From positions 88,521-152,520 of the forward strand of contig JBNLGG010000003.1 in assembly GCA_050305935.1 (NCBI GenBank): 64,000 bases of DNA, in the 5' to 3' direction. Source of the stretch: CAJXNP01 sp050305935. Lineage in GTDB: Bacteria; Bacteroidota; Bacteroidia; Cytophagales; Cyclobacteriaceae. Each line of letters begins with the position of its first letter. The first letter of the stretch is position 1. Both the position numbers and the translations under genes were made by a program. Shown piece by piece: positions 18,816-27,391 of the stretch. Below the pieces are notes generated by a model. The model saw only the letters and a list, made by a program, of their open reading frames with translations, was not told the origin of the DNA and made no database searches.

Positions 18816-19862
18816 TTATACCTCCGTAGTGCTGATAGAATCTCCATTAAGAGAGGCAGATTTATAGCAAGCATCAACAATTTTTTGAATATGGAAACCA
18901 TCATGAATAGATGGTCTTGTAGGCCGTTTTTCAGTAACAGCCCTAACAAACTCCTGGTTTTGGTAAGTAAATTTTGCACCACCAACATCAAAATGGACTC
19001 CAGTAAACAGATCGTTTGCCGAAAGGGTAGTCTTACCAGCTTTATACTTCCCAACAGGGTTGTCCAAAAAAAGATCAATTAAATCGTCACCAATCGTGAG
19101 AACGCCATTTTCGCCGAGAATTTCCAACCGGATTTCCATTTTCCTTTTAAAACGAATACTCCAGGAAGCGTCTATCCAACCTTTTAATCCTGACTTGAAT
19201 TTTATCATTACATGGGCAAAATCTTCAATGCCTTCGGAATATTCAGAATGCATATCCGCATTCACGCTATCTACCTCTCCAAAGTACCAATATAAAAGAT
19301 CCAGTAAGTGTGAGCCTTGACTCAAAAGAACTCCACCTCCCGAAATCTTGGGATTGTATCTCCAGCCTTTTCCTTTTTTGAATAACTGCGAAACGTACAC
19401 TGTACCCTTTATATTTATGATTTTCCCAAGGGCATTGGAGTTGATAATACTTTTACCTTCTTTGAAGCTATCGATGTTTCTGGCCATGTAGCCAATCATA
19501 TTTGTGATAGGCTTCTTATCGAGCTCATCGATTAGGGGTTGTGCTTGTATTGAATTAAGCGATAGGGGCTTTTCCATCAAAAACGGGATGTTGTTTTCCA
19601 CGCATTCAATCGCATTCTCGACATGATACCCTACTGGACTTGCTATTAATGCCCCATCAATTTGTTCCCTTTTCAGGAGTTTTGAAATAGATTTATAGAC
19701 ATTTATTTTAGGATTTAGCATGTGAAGTGGTCGAGAAGGAAACCATGCCGGATCTACTACTGCAGTGACGGCGCACCCTGGCAGTGCGTTAAAAATGGCT
19801 GTATGCATCAAGCCCATTCTTCCGAGTCCTATGACTCCAATTTTGATTTGGTTGTTTTCCAT
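18816..19862 (-). CDS. Gfo/Idh/MocA family sugar oxidoreductase
   Basis: This 348-residue protein begins with a dinucleotide-binding fold (IGVIGLGRMGLMHTAIF, pattern GxGxxG) and carries the family motif EKPLSL at about residue 94, whose Lys is usually catalytic. The C-terminal half is the open beta-sheet domain (SGGGVLLSQGSHLLDLLYWY). Such enzymes oxidise or reduce sugars, often as nucleotide sugars, with NAD(P). It is flanked on the same strand by a GT4 gene and the TIM-barrel-like gene, so a part in making an unusual sugar for the polysaccharide is likely. The exact substrate is unknown. Confidence 0.88.
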   Translation of the reverse strand: MENNQIKIGVIGLGRMGLMHTAIFNALPGCAVTAVVDPAWFPSRPLHMLNPKINVYKSISKLLKREQIDGALIASPVGYHVENAIECVENNIPFLMEKPLSLNSIQAQPLIDELDKKPITNMIGYMARNIDSFKEGKSIINSNALGKIINIKGTVYVSQLFKKGKGWRYNPKISGGGVLLSQGSHLLDLLYWYFGEVDSVNADMHSEYSEGIEDFAHVMIKFKSGLKGWIDASWSIRFKRKMEIRLEILGENGVLTIGDDLIDLFLDNPVGKYKAGKTTLSANDLFTGVHFDVGGAKFTYQNQEFVRAVTEKRPTRPSIHDGFHIQKIVDACYKSASLNGDSISTTEV

Positions 19863-19944
19863 TTCTAGTGAAAATGTTATTTAGTTGATTGCCTGATTTT
19901 AATTGTATTACCTATTATTTAATTCATTTTTACACACTGTTTAT

Positions 19945-21057
19945 CTATGGGACTGTTTCCATTTTGCCGGTCATTTTAAGAAAGATCTTTTTGTATTCCT
20001 CAGCTACATTTTCCCAATTCATTTCGTTTAAAAGTCTATTCCGGGCTATTTCAGAACAGGCGTGAAGTTTGTTTGGGTTATCAAGCGCCCATTGAGTTTT
20101 TTCCGCCAGATCATCTATATCAGAGGTTTTAAAATAGACTACCTCATTTTCTTTTAGTATGTCCCTGTTTTCAATAATATCACTACATACTACAGGACAG
20201 CCAACAGACACCGCCTCAAGTAATACCATTGACATAGCCTCCGTATGTGATGGAAAAACAAGGAATTCAGCATTTTTCATGTAAGAGAGCAATAGGTCTT
20301 TTTCTTTGATTAGACCTAAAAAAGTGATGTTAAGGTCTCTGGTCAGGCTTAATATTTTTTTCTTATAAGAAGGCATTTGGTCTAAGTCCCCCGCAATTAA
20401 AAACCTTCCTTTATAGTCAATTTTTTGAAGTGCTAAAATCAATTCATGCAGACCTTTTGTAGGGATAATTCTTCCTGCACTAAAGAGGATATAGGGTTCG
20501 GAAACCGGAATTATTGGTAATTTTTCTCTTTCTAAAGTGTTTATTCCATTGGGAATATAATGTGAGTCTAAACCAAGTTTTTCCTTGAATTGACGTTTTT
20601 CATTGAGGGAGACGCAGCACAAATAGTCGGCCTTTTTTACAAGCTTATTTGTGTTATAATGAAAAAACCACGAAAACCATTTCCATTTTTTTCGAACTAT
20701 AAAACCACCATGTGTCGTCAAAACTACCGGGTATTTCTTTTTCAAAAAAAACATGGTAAATGCCGCAAAACTATTGTGAACATGTACCAGGTCAAAGTCA
20801 CCAAATAATCTGGCATGAATGGCAGAAAGCAAATAATACCAGAAGGCATTAAATCGCTTAAAGGGAATTTTATTAAATACTTTCTGATAGATACCGTTGT
20901 AATAGCCGGTTTTAAAAGGAGTGTGGGAGGAAGTGGAATACACATAAAAGTCAAACTCACCTTTCAGCTGATTAATAATGTTTTCGCCAACGGTGCCGGC
21001 TCCAACATAGGCGGGTAAACCTTTCAATCCGACAACAGCTATCTTTTTCTTTCTCAT
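19945..21057 (-). CDS. Glycosyltransferase family 4 protein
   Basis: This 370-residue protein is a GT-B transferase. The N-terminal glycine-rich start KIAVVGLKGLPAYVGAGTVG resembles WsaF/Cps2T-like and rhamnosyltransferase-like GT4 enzymes. The donor half contains FSAGRIIPTKGLHELI and the E-x7-E motif (EAMSMVLLE) followed by PVVCSD. No membrane segment is present. It starts 27 bases after the end of another GT4 gene and lies upstream of the Gfo/Idh/MocA gene, all on the minus strand, so these genes probably form one operon. The donor and acceptor are unknown. Confidence 0.88.
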   Translation of the reverse strand: MRKKKIAVVGLKGLPAYVGAGTVGENIINQLKGEFDFYVYSTSSHTPFKTGYYNGIYQKVFNKIPFKRFNAFWYYLLSAIHARLFGDFDLVHVHNSFAAFTMFFLKKKYPVVLTTHGGFIVRKKWKWFSWFFHYNTNKLVKKADYLCCVSLNEKRQFKEKLGLDSHYIPNGINTLEREKLPIIPVSEPYILFSAGRIIPTKGLHELILALQKIDYKGRFLIAGDLDQMPSYKKKILSLTRDLNITFLGLIKEKDLLLSYMKNAEFLVFPSHTEAMSMVLLEAVSVGCPVVCSDIIENRDILKENEVVYFKTSDIDDLAEKTQWALDNPNKLHACSEIARNRLLNEMNWENVAEEYKKIFLKMTGKMETVP

Positions 21058-21084
21058 AGGTTGTGAAATATTTATTCAATTCCA

Positions 21085-22179
21085 CTATTCGACTTCTAAT
21101 TTTTCATAATGAGCTTCTGTAATTGTATTAAGTAAATGGGTGTATTTTTCAATAAAAGATTTTTGCGAATACTCTTTTTTCACTTTTTTATAGCCATAAT
21201 CACCAAATGAACAGCGTAGTTCTTTATTCTCAATCAGCTTTTTAAGGGAATTTGACAAACCCTTTAAGTCTTTTGCCGGAGATAAAAAGCCGTTGTTACC
21301 ATCTTCAATCAATAAATTATTATCTCCCACATTTGTTGCTACTACCGGGAGATGATAGGCCATTGCTTCAAGAATGGTATTGGATGTACCCTCAAAAATG
21401 GAGGAACACAGGTAAATGTCTGCGTTTCTGTAATAGTCGTCCAGACAGGTTGGGTTTACAATAATTGATATGTAATTGTCTAAATTTAATTTACTTATTC
21501 TTGACCGTAATTCATATTCCATTTTTCCATTGCCAATTATTTGGTATTTGAAATGCATGATTCCGGAAATGATCAACTCATTGATCACATCAATAGCCAA
21601 TAGGAAATCTTTTTGTTCTACAAATCTGCCGACAGATAAAATGCTGGTATCACCAGTTTTTTTAGTATTTGTTGAAATATCGGGAATTTCGATGCAGTTA
21701 GGTATGACGGTGATTTTGTCTTCGTTAAAACCTCTTGTAGCATACCTGGAAGCGCCTGAATAATTATTAAATATGGTTAGTGTATTTAATCGATTGTGGA
21801 TGAAACGCTCTATGATTTCCTTTTTTTTGTCCAGCATTGCGTTTCTTATCCCGCCTAGCCTAAATGGAACCCTGGCTATTGATCCAATTACTGATCCGAT
21901 TAAATTGGCAGTGAGCAGGTAAGAAATAATTACATCTATCTTTTTGGCTTTAAAGAATCTATAGAGTTGGATCCATTTTACTACAGGATTGCCTTTAAGT
22001 ATTTGCACGTTAATGGCATATTTGTTTAAAAGGATTTCTAGTCTTTTGTCAATATTGTTTTTATAAAGAACTAGGTAAATGTGATGTTGACAGGACAATA
22101 AATAAGTAAGCATTATCGCCTGTTTTTCTGCTCCCCCGGCAGGTAAGGCCTGAATAAAAACACAAATATTCTTACTCAT
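21085..22179 (-). CDS. Glycosyltransferase family 4 protein
   Basis: This 364-residue GT-B protein opens with NICVFIQALPAGGAEKQAIM, including the GGAEK motif of the acceptor half. The donor half has LSVGRFVEQKDFLLAIDVI and the E-x7-E motif (EGTSNTILE) followed by PVVATNVGDN. It is the first gene of the minus-strand run 22179 to 17865. A 571-base region without genes lies upstream and probably contains the promoter. Specificity cannot be told from the sequence. Confidence 0.9.
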   Translation of the reverse strand: MSKNICVFIQALPAGGAEKQAIMLTYLLSCQHHIYLVLYKNNIDKRLEILLNKYAINVQILKGNPVVKWIQLYRFFKAKKIDVIISYLLTANLIGSVIGSIARVPFRLGGIRNAMLDKKKEIIERFIHNRLNTLTIFNNYSGASRYATRGFNEDKITVIPNCIEIPDISTNTKKTGDTSILSVGRFVEQKDFLLAIDVINELIISGIMHFKYQIIGNGKMEYELRSRISKLNLDNYISIIVNPTCLDDYYRNADIYLCSSIFEGTSNTILEAMAYHLPVVATNVGDNNLLIEDGNNGFLSPAKDLKGLSNSLKKLIENKELRCSFGDYGYKKVKKEYSQKSFIEKYTHLLNTITEAHYEKLEVE

Positions 22180-22750
22180 TTATTAAGATAACAATACTTG
22201 GTTAAAATTGTGATAAGCTCGGCTTATTTTTAATAGTATTTAATGCAAAATATTAAGAGGAAATGGGGGGTGTTAAAATTATTTATCAAAATCTGATAGT
22301 TTCTTTTCGACTTTATACTCCTTTTTTACCAACATTTCTTTTTTATAATAAGGTTGGGATTCATCCCTCAGTTTTCAAAGAACAGTGTTGAGGCTGGCAT
22401 AAATGTGTGAGTGACATTTTAGATAAGAATGATATTGCACATAGTCACGCGAAGACCAAGGGCAATTGATACGAAATAGACGACATTATAAACACAACCC
22501 TCACCATTCCCTTCAGATACTGCTAAGTGATTGAGATGTAATGCTTAAATAAGAAGCAGGACATCCGCGCTGATCGTGGACAACTCACTGCACATTGTAT
22601 GCCTACATTTAAATTAATATCAATATTTCAAGATAATCCCCGGGATTTCGGGTTGATTCGAAAAAACCATTTATTATTCTATCTCCTCCTGTGTCAAAAT
22701 TCCTCCGAAGCTCAAAGGTGTCTGTAGTTCAGCTATATACAAATTTGTTC
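22180..22750. other. Intergenic region, 571 bases, no gene recognised
   Basis: The stretch lies between two minus-strand genes. It has stop codons in all frames at short intervals and no recognisable gene remnant. A short C/G-rich inverted repeat near 22641-22654 (CCCG with CGGG around an AT-rich loop) has no following T run and is not called a terminator. The promoter of the glycosyltransferase operon is expected near 22200-22300, but I see no convincing motif. Confidence 0.4.
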
Positions 22751-23833
22751 TTAGACCAGTTGAAGATCGATAACGCTCTTAGCACACGAAGTGATTGCTT
22801 CGCTTGTGGGAATGGGTTTCCAGTTCAGAAGTTCTCTTGCTAAAGTGTTATCTACTTTTCTCGTTACCCCAAGGTCAACCAATATAGGTTTTAGGGTCTT
22901 GTCAAAATTAGCAAAAATACGGATCATGAAATTTGGCGCGACCATTTTCGGGATCTTTTTGTTCGGAAAAGCGCCCCGGAGTACATCAGCAATTTCTTTA
23001 AATTTCATGTATTGTGAGGTGGCGATAAATCGCTCGTTAACTGCGCGAGGATGTTCCATTGCCCTGACTTGCAAATCTGCTACTGAGCGTACATCCACCA
23101 CATCAAACCCAATATCAGGAAGGGCAGGAGAACTACCATCCATTAACTTGATGACAATATTAGCTGACGTACCAAAATCCCTTTCCAGTACCGGCCCCAG
23201 TATGGCACCAGGACACACTACCGAGAGTTCCAATCCGCTTTTATCACTTTTTATGAAATCCCAGGCAGCTTTTTCCGCGATCGTTTTACTTCTGTGGTAA
23301 GGAGTTGAGTCTTTTTTATTTTCGGGATTTGTCCATTGAGATTCATTAAAAAGACCTTCCCGCTTAGACTTTTCTTTGCCGTAAATGATAGATGCGACAG
23401 ATGAGGTAATAACGACCCTTTTTACCTTATTAGCTGATGAAGCTTCGAGCACATGTAGTACGCCATCCCTGGCTGGGATAGTAAGATCATTTTCATTTTT
23501 GGGGATTCCCCTTGGAAAAGGTGAGGCAATGTGCTGAACATAGTCAACTCCCTTTGTCAACTCATGCCAGATATGTTTGTCGGTAAGGTCTGCCTCCTCA
23601 AAAGTCAGATGAGCTATCTTATCCGTTTGTTTAGCAATGACATGCCTGATCTGATCAGCTCTTTTCATATCGCGAAGTGTGCCGATCACTTTATAGTCTT
23701 TTTCTAACAATTGAATGGTGGTGTGTGAACCTAAAAATCCGGTAACTCCTGTAAGTAATACTCTGCCCTTACTTGATATTTTGTTGTGCGTTGATTTAAC
23801 AGTTGTAAAATAACGGTCTTTTTTATTCAACAT
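22751..23833 (-). CDS. NAD-dependent epimerase/dehydratase, extended SDR (dihydroflavonol reductase-like)
   Basis: This 360-residue protein has the extended-SDR cofactor motif TGVTGFLGSHTTIQLL at about residue 28, the DLTD segment that contacts the adenine, the active-site ITSSVAS strand, and the catalytic Y-x-x-x-K as YHRSK. The order and the VQHIASPF segment fit the dihydroflavonol-4-reductase-like group, which reduces aldehydes or ketones with NADPH. The N-terminus is extended by about 20 residues before the first strand; a later start is possible. It stands alone on the minus strand between two long non-coding stretches. Whether it belongs to the polysaccharide region is uncertain. Confidence 0.85.
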   Translation of the reverse strand: MLNKKDRYFTTVKSTHNKISSKGRVLLTGVTGFLGSHTTIQLLEKDYKVIGTLRDMKRADQIRHVIAKQTDKIAHLTFEEADLTDKHIWHELTKGVDYVQHIASPFPRGIPKNENDLTIPARDGVLHVLEASSANKVKRVVITSSVASIIYGKEKSKREGLFNESQWTNPENKKDSTPYHRSKTIAEKAAWDFIKSDKSGLELSVVCPGAILGPVLERDFGTSANIVIKLMDGSSPALPDIGFDVVDVRSVADLQVRAMEHPRAVNERFIATSQYMKFKEIADVLRGAFPNKKIPKMVAPNFMIRIFANFDKTLKPILVDLGVTRKVDNTLARELLNWKPIPTSEAITSCAKSVIDLQLV

Positions 23834-23965
23834 CTATTACCAATTGTTAAGAAATACAAAAGCTTTTTCTTCAGAGAGATGTGTTGAAATTTCCGGTAGC
23901 AGATCAAGCACTGCGGTTCACTGTAAAATTTGCTAACTTGAATGTGAGACAAAAACAAAACGGCG

Positions 23966-24760
23966 ATGTGTTACAATGCTTATGCCATGACCAAAAAGCG
24001 ACTGGACTATGCCCGGCGCCACGGCGGTACGAAGGAGGAAATCGAGGAACTGGCCGACCAACTGGAGCTGTTAAGTGAAAATGAATTTCCCAAACCCTTT
24101 TATCATACCAACGGATTTCAGCATCCAAACCTTTTAGTGATTGCCAATGACGAGCCCATGAAGTTCAAGGCTTTTCATTGGGGGCTGATACCCTTTTGGG
24201 TGAAAGACGAGGCTACGGCAGGCAAGCTTCAAAATCAAACGATCAATGCCAGGGGCGAATCGATCTTTGAAAAACCTTCGTTTCGCGAACCGGCAAATAA
24301 AAGAAGGAATCTGATCTTTATTGACGGGTTTTTCGAATACCACCACTATAAAGGAAAAACCTACCCATTCCTGATCAAATTTAAAAATGATGACCCCATG
24401 CTGGTGGGAGGGATTTGGGATAGCTGGGTAAATAAAGAAACGGGGGAGGAGATTAAGACCACTTCCATTGTGACGACCTGGGCAAACCCGATTATGTCGA
24501 AGATCCATAATAACCCAAAACTCCAGGAACCTCGAATGCCTTTAATTCTCAATGATGAGACAAAAGAGATCTGGCTAAAGGGTAGTAAGGAAGAAGTGGA
24601 GGCGATCATCCGGCCCTATCCGGAAGAAGAACTGGAGTATTACACCGTAAGGCGCCTGACCGGCAAGGATGCTGTCGGTAATGTGCCGGAAGCGCTGGAA
24701 CCTTTCAATTATCCTGAATTGGTATTTGATGGCTTTTCAGGGCAGGTATCGCTGTTTTAA
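23966..24760 (+). CDS. SOS response-associated peptidase family protein (SRAP, YedK/HMCES type)
   Basis: This 264-residue protein starts Met-Cys; after Met removal the Cys2 amine would form the thiazolidine crosslink with abasic sites in single-stranded DNA. The other SRAP active-site residues are present: Asn94 in NARGES, Glu124 in DGFFEY, and His181 in SKIH. Compared with E. coli YedK (IHDRRPLVL), about six residues are inserted between that His and the RMPLIL strand. The ATG at 23966 is fixed by the need for Cys at position 2. The protein shields abasic sites at replication forks. I see no LexA-type box upstream. It stands alone on the plus strand. Confidence 0.93.
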   Translation: MCYNAYAMTKKRLDYARRHGGTKEEIEELADQLELLSENEFPKPFYHTNGFQHPNLLVIANDEPMKFKAFHWGLIPFWVKDEATAGKLQNQTINARGESIFEKPSFREPANKRRNLIFIDGFFEYHHYKGKTYPFLIKFKNDDPMLVGGIWDSWVNKETGEEIKTTSIVTTWANPIMSKIHNNPKLQEPRMPLILNDETKEIWLKGSKEEVEAIIRPYPEEELEYYTVRRLTGKDAVGNVPEALEPFNYPELVFDGFSGQVSLF

Positions 24761-24884
24761 ATAATTTTGCCTTGGTCTGGAATACATAGAAGTTTTGTTT
24801 AACGTGCCCTGATCCTTGTCTTTACGAGTTCCAACATTTTTTGACGAAAATGCTTAAAGTTAACATGACGTGGCTCTTTTAACC

Positions 24885-24908
24885 GTGGTTTGTCCCCCGA
24901 CAAACCAC
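24885..24908. repeat. Perfect inverted repeat, 10-bp stem with four-base loop
   Basis: GTGGTTTGTC at 24885-24894 pairs with GACAAACCAC at 24899-24908 around a CCCC loop. There is no T run on either side, so it is not a typical terminator. The sequence is related in style to, but not the same as, the REP-like hairpins found from 24963 to 27413. It may be a diverged member of that repeat family. Confidence 0.7.
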
Positions 24909-24962
24909 CACGATAAAAATTCGTCATAGGCAATCAAAACATGGGAAAACAGCTCTGAGAGC

Positions 24963-25005
24963 CTTGGTTCGTGTCCCAATCCTTGGGTCGTGTCCTTACG
25001 AACCA
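24963..25005 (+). repeat. REP-like hairpin pair, diverged
   Basis: A left half-site CTTGGTTCGTGTCC is followed at once by a second unit, GGGTCGTG then TACGAACC around a short loop. Both resemble the REP units next to the RAYT gene 1.2 kb downstream. The first unit lacks its right arm and the second has mismatches, so these appear to be decayed copies. Confidence 0.6.
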
Positions 25006-25149
25006 GGGAGCCGGAAATTAACTCGGGTCGCCAATGGTCTATACCCAGCCGCCTAATGGTTTCTATCATACCCACGTAATGTACGGAGCGAATTCCATCA
25101 AGCAAATGTCAGAGGGTTTAAATAAATTCGCTGCTATTAAATTTAAACT

Positions 25150-26037
25150 ATGGATACGTTTATTGTTAAACTACTTGTTTATGTGCTCTCCGGAATTTCA
25201 GCAATAACCCTGGTGGCAATAGACTTACTTTGGTGGGATAATAGAACCATCAATTTTAAACGGGCAAAAAAGATACTTTTAGGCGTTTTTATCGTCACAT
25301 TTCCGCTTAGTGTCTATCTGGTTTACCAGGGAAACGCAAGTCAAAAAAGTATTACAAATCAAACCAATCCGAATTTCGATTCACTTCAAGTTAATGCTCA
25401 ATCGTTAAGCTCAACGTATGACTCTGTGAAGGCGGGCAATGACATATTGGTGTTTTCTGATCATCGAATCGACACCTTATTGCTATCATTTGTGGAGCTT
25501 TCAAAACAAAAGTATCCGAAATCAGATACGCTGGAAGCGCTCACTAAATTGAAAAACGATGTTTTAGCTAATCTCGACAATGAGAGAGATAATGTTAACT
25601 CTCCAAAGACTTCAGCAAATGCTAAAGATCCAATAGAGAAGCCTAAGGAGATTAGCCCCCAGTTTAAAATACCAAATGCTGACGCAGATATGCAATGGGC
25701 GATTCAGAATAAAAAAGTCAGTGAAATAGAAGATTCCGACGGGAATATTAAACTTCCCAGTGAAAGTATCCAGTTCAACAGTTTATATCATAATAAATTT
25801 GAAGTTAAGTATTCTTCAAAAGTTCCCAGTGATGAAATGATGATTGTTCTGAGGAATGAAAGCGTAAAACATTGTTCGGTACATCACAACGGAAAACTTT
25901 CCTGGAAATCCGGATTTGCCGATAAAGAATTATTCATCGTCAAGATCAATCAACCCGAAGATGGGTCTTATACAATTAATTACTATACTACCTCAAAGAT
26001 TAATGACCCTCAAAAGGAAATAACTTTTAGGGAGTGA
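25150..26037 (+). CDS. Membrane-anchored protein of unknown function
   Basis: This 295-residue protein has two hydrophobic segments at about 5-27 and 42-60, then a hydrophilic region of about 230 residues with few cysteines. The last 100 residues (from YHNKFEVKYSSKVPSDEM) look like a small beta-rich domain. I do not recognise a family. The gene stands alone between REP-like hairpins at 24963-25005 and 26052-26184, so it may be a bystander or a gene carried in with the repeats. Codon use looks ordinary for the window. The start ATG at 25150 is the first in frame. Confidence 0.6.
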   Translation: MDTFIVKLLVYVLSGISAITLVAIDLLWWDNRTINFKRAKKILLGVFIVTFPLSVYLVYQGNASQKSITNQTNPNFDSLQVNAQSLSSTYDSVKAGNDILVFSDHRIDTLLLSFVELSKQKYPKSDTLEALTKLKNDVLANLDNERDNVNSPKTSANAKDPIEKPKEISPQFKIPNADADMQWAIQNKKVSEIEDSDGNIKLPSESIQFNSLYHNKFEVKYSSKVPSDEMMIVLRNESVKHCSVHHNGKLSWKSGFADKELFIVKINQPEDGSYTINYYTTSKINDPQKEITFRE

Positions 26038-26051
26038 TTTTCTTAACCTGC

Positions 26052-26131
26052 CTTGGTTTCTGTCTTCACGAACCATTTTCCCGGTAAGTAAGTAAATAAT
26101 TTCTCAGCTCTGATCCGTGTCTCACGAACCA
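26052..26131 (+). repeat. Two REP-like units, imperfect
   Basis: Unit one (26052-26075) has GGTTTCTG then CACGAACC with two mismatches in the stem. Unit two (26110-26131) keeps CGTG and CACG around a three-base loop. Each is followed by a similar linker (ATTTTCCCGGTAAGTAA and ATTTTTCCGGTATGTAA). With the perfect unit at 26163-26184 they form a tandem array ahead of the RAYT gene. Confidence 0.7.
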
Positions 26132-26162
26132 TTTTTCCGGTATGTAAATTATTCCCAAGCCT

Positions 26163-26184
26163 TGGTTCGTGTCTTCACGAACCA
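26163..26184 (+). repeat. REP hairpin, perfect, immediately 5' of the RAYT gene
   Basis: Arms TGGTTCGTG and CACGAACCA form a perfect 9-bp stem with a TCTT loop. It lies 50 bases upstream of the RAYT start. The 3' flanking copy (26801-26822) has the same arms and a GAGA loop, which on the other strand reads TCTC, so the two flanking copies look like opposite orientations of one unit. Confidence 0.85.
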
Positions 26185-26234
26185 CATCCTCAAAAAATAA
26201 AATATTCTTATTTTCGGTTTATACTTTTCACCAC

Positions 26235-26783
26235 ATGCTTAAATACCAAAGGAAGTCAATTGTTGAAATTGGCAAGATATACTTCTGGACAGCCACCATT
26301 AACCAATGGATTCCTCTATTGCTTGATGATCATTTTAAGGAAATTATCATTTCTTCATTGACCTATCTAAGCAGGAGAAAGAAGATCGATGTATTTGCCT
26401 TTGTCGTCATGCCCAACCACATTCATCTAATTTGGCGGATCAACGAACTCAATGGAAAGGAGAGCGCCCACGGTTCATTTTTAAAGTTTACGGCGCATGA
26501 ATTTAAAAAGCGACTTATTGATCAGGGTTCGGAGCTATTGGCGAGGTTTAAAGTTAATGCGTCAAACAAGGAATATGAATTCTGGCAGCGGGACTCACTG
26601 GCGATACCGATTTATACCAGGGATGTGGCATTGCAAAAGCTGGACTATATTCACAATAACCCCATGGCAGATCATTGGAGTCTGGTCAATGACCCAAACG
26701 ATTATTACTATTCATCCTGCTCGTTTTATGAACATGGGCAATCGAAATTTCCATTTTTAAAGGATTTGTTGGAGGAGGTGTAA
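26235..26783 (+). CDS. REP-associated tyrosine transposase (RAYT, IS200-like)
   Basis: Using the ATG at 26235, this is a 182-residue Y1 transposase. It shows the IS200-type start IYFWTATINQW, the HUH motif His62-Ile-His64 in VVMPNHIHLIW, and the catalytic Tyr138 in QKLDYIHNNP. All key residues are intact. RAYTs are single-copy, domesticated relatives of IS200 transposases that recognise and move REP hairpins. The in-frame GTG at 26169 lies inside the 5' REP and is an unlikely start. The gene is flanked by REP hairpins on both sides and ends 17 bases before the 3' REP. The classic RAYT arrangement makes the assignment strong, though activity is unknown. Confidence 0.93.
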   Translation: MLKYQRKSIVEIGKIYFWTATINQWIPLLLDDHFKEIIISSLTYLSRRKKIDVFAFVVMPNHIHLIWRINELNGKESAHGSFLKFTAHEFKKRLIDQGSELLARFKVNASNKEYEFWQRDSLAIPIYTRDVALQKLDYIHNNPMADHWSLVNDPNDYYYSSCSFYEHGQSKFPFLKDLLEEV

Positions 26784-26800
26784 TTGTCGGTTTCACTGGC

Positions 26801-26822
26801 TGGTTCGTGGAGACACGAACCA
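26801..26822 (-). repeat. REP hairpin, perfect, 3' of the RAYT gene
   Basis: Arms TGGTTCGTG and CACGAACCA with a GAGA loop. It is identical to the copy at 27392-27413, and the identity extends through 61 bases (26766-26826 and 27357-27417). Confidence 0.85.
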
Positions 26823-26835
26823 GGGCTACAGAGTT

Positions 26836-27186
26836 TTATTCTTTCATCGGGGTTGTCCTTATTGTGGTTCCTTTCGTCACATTGCATCGATAAACTGTTC
26901 CAGTGATGGTGCTTTTAATGAAATACTTTTTGTCGGTGGTGTCCCAGATTGATTTGGTCAAATCGGTAACAATGAAAACATCAGGGTTTAGATTATGTAG
27001 TTCATCAATATAAGGTGATTCTGGTTGAAGGTTAAGGGCGAAAAAGTCAAAGATAAAGTCATTTTTTCCGGTAAACTTATAAGTATGATAACCCATATTG
27101 TCCCTTTCATTTGAACAGGAGGATAAGAGGACGCTTATTAGGTATAAACTCACTATGAGAATAGTTGAAATTTTGTAACGCGTCAT
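26836..27186 (-). CDS. Small lipoprotein of unknown function
   Basis: The ATG at 27186 gives a 116-residue protein with a good lipoprotein signal: MTRYKISTILIVSLYLISVL then LSSC. Frames that start further upstream run through the REP hairpin and are unlikely. The mature part is about 95 residues, with a strand-rich middle (YKFTGKNDFIFDFFALNL) and ends TIRTTPMKE; no family is recognised. The gene lies between the intact RAYT element and its deleted copy on the opposite strand, so it is framed by REP hairpins at 26801 and 27240. It may be the segment caught between two insertions. Confidence 0.6.
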   Translation of the reverse strand: MTRYKISTILIVSLYLISVLLSSCSNERDNMGYHTYKFTGKNDFIFDFFALNLQPESPYIDELHNLNPDVFIVTDLTKSIWDTTDKKYFIKSTITGTVYRCNVTKGTTIRTTPMKE

Positions 27187-27239
27187 TTTGCAGTTGATTT
27201 CGATATCGAATTTAACAAAAAAATTGATTTTCTCAGCAT

Positions 27240-27260
27240 TGGTTCGTGTCCCACGAACCA
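27240..27260 (+). repeat. REP hairpin, perfect arms, three-base loop
   Basis: Arms TGGTTCGTG and CACGAACCA around a TCC loop, followed by a linker ATTTTCCCAGTAAGTAAATT that matches the linkers after the units at 26052 and 26110. It forms the left end of the deleted RAYT copy. Confidence 0.85.
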
Positions 27261-27301
27261 TTTTCCCAGTAAGTAAATTATTCTTAATTTTCCTTTCCGA
27301 T

Positions 27302-27391
27302 ATTCATTCGGCTCATTTTATGAACAATGACAAGGGGGTTTTCCTTTTTTAAAAGATTGTTGGAGGAGGTGTAATTGTCGGTTTCACTGGC
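27302..27391 (+). pseudogene. RAYT remnant (3' end only), deleted element
   Basis: This segment matches the last 75 or so bases of the RAYT gene: ATTCATTCGGCTCATTTTAT corresponds to ATTCATCCTGCTCGTTTTAT in the intact copy, and TTGTTGGAGGAGGTGTAA is identical to its end. The frame is broken soon after the start of the match, and the 5' and catalytic parts are missing. Together with the REP at 27240 and the REP at 27392 it makes an internally deleted, MITE-like derivative of the intact element 591 bases upstream. The two 3' ends are identical over 61 bases, so the duplication or deletion is fairly recent, or the end is kept by selection or conversion. Confidence 0.85.

Larger units (their letters stand above)
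26163..26822 (+). mobile_element. REP-RAYT element
   Basis: The unit consists of a perfect REP, the RAYT gene, and a perfect REP in the opposite orientation. There are no IS-type terminal inverted repeats or target-site duplications, as expected for this family. Boundaries are set at the outer hairpin edges and may extend to the REP array at 26052. Confidence 0.75.

Noticed and set aside
24860..25105. 81-codon minus-strand frame
   Set aside because: It runs through the hairpin at 24885 and the REP pair at 24963; no protein-like features.
26169..26234. Upstream GTG start for the RAYT gene
   Set aside because: It lies inside the arm of the REP hairpin; the ATG at 26235 fits the family start better.
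27187..27261. Longer form of the lipoprotein gene at 26836
   Set aside because: The extension runs through a REP hairpin and would place the signal peptide deep inside the protein.
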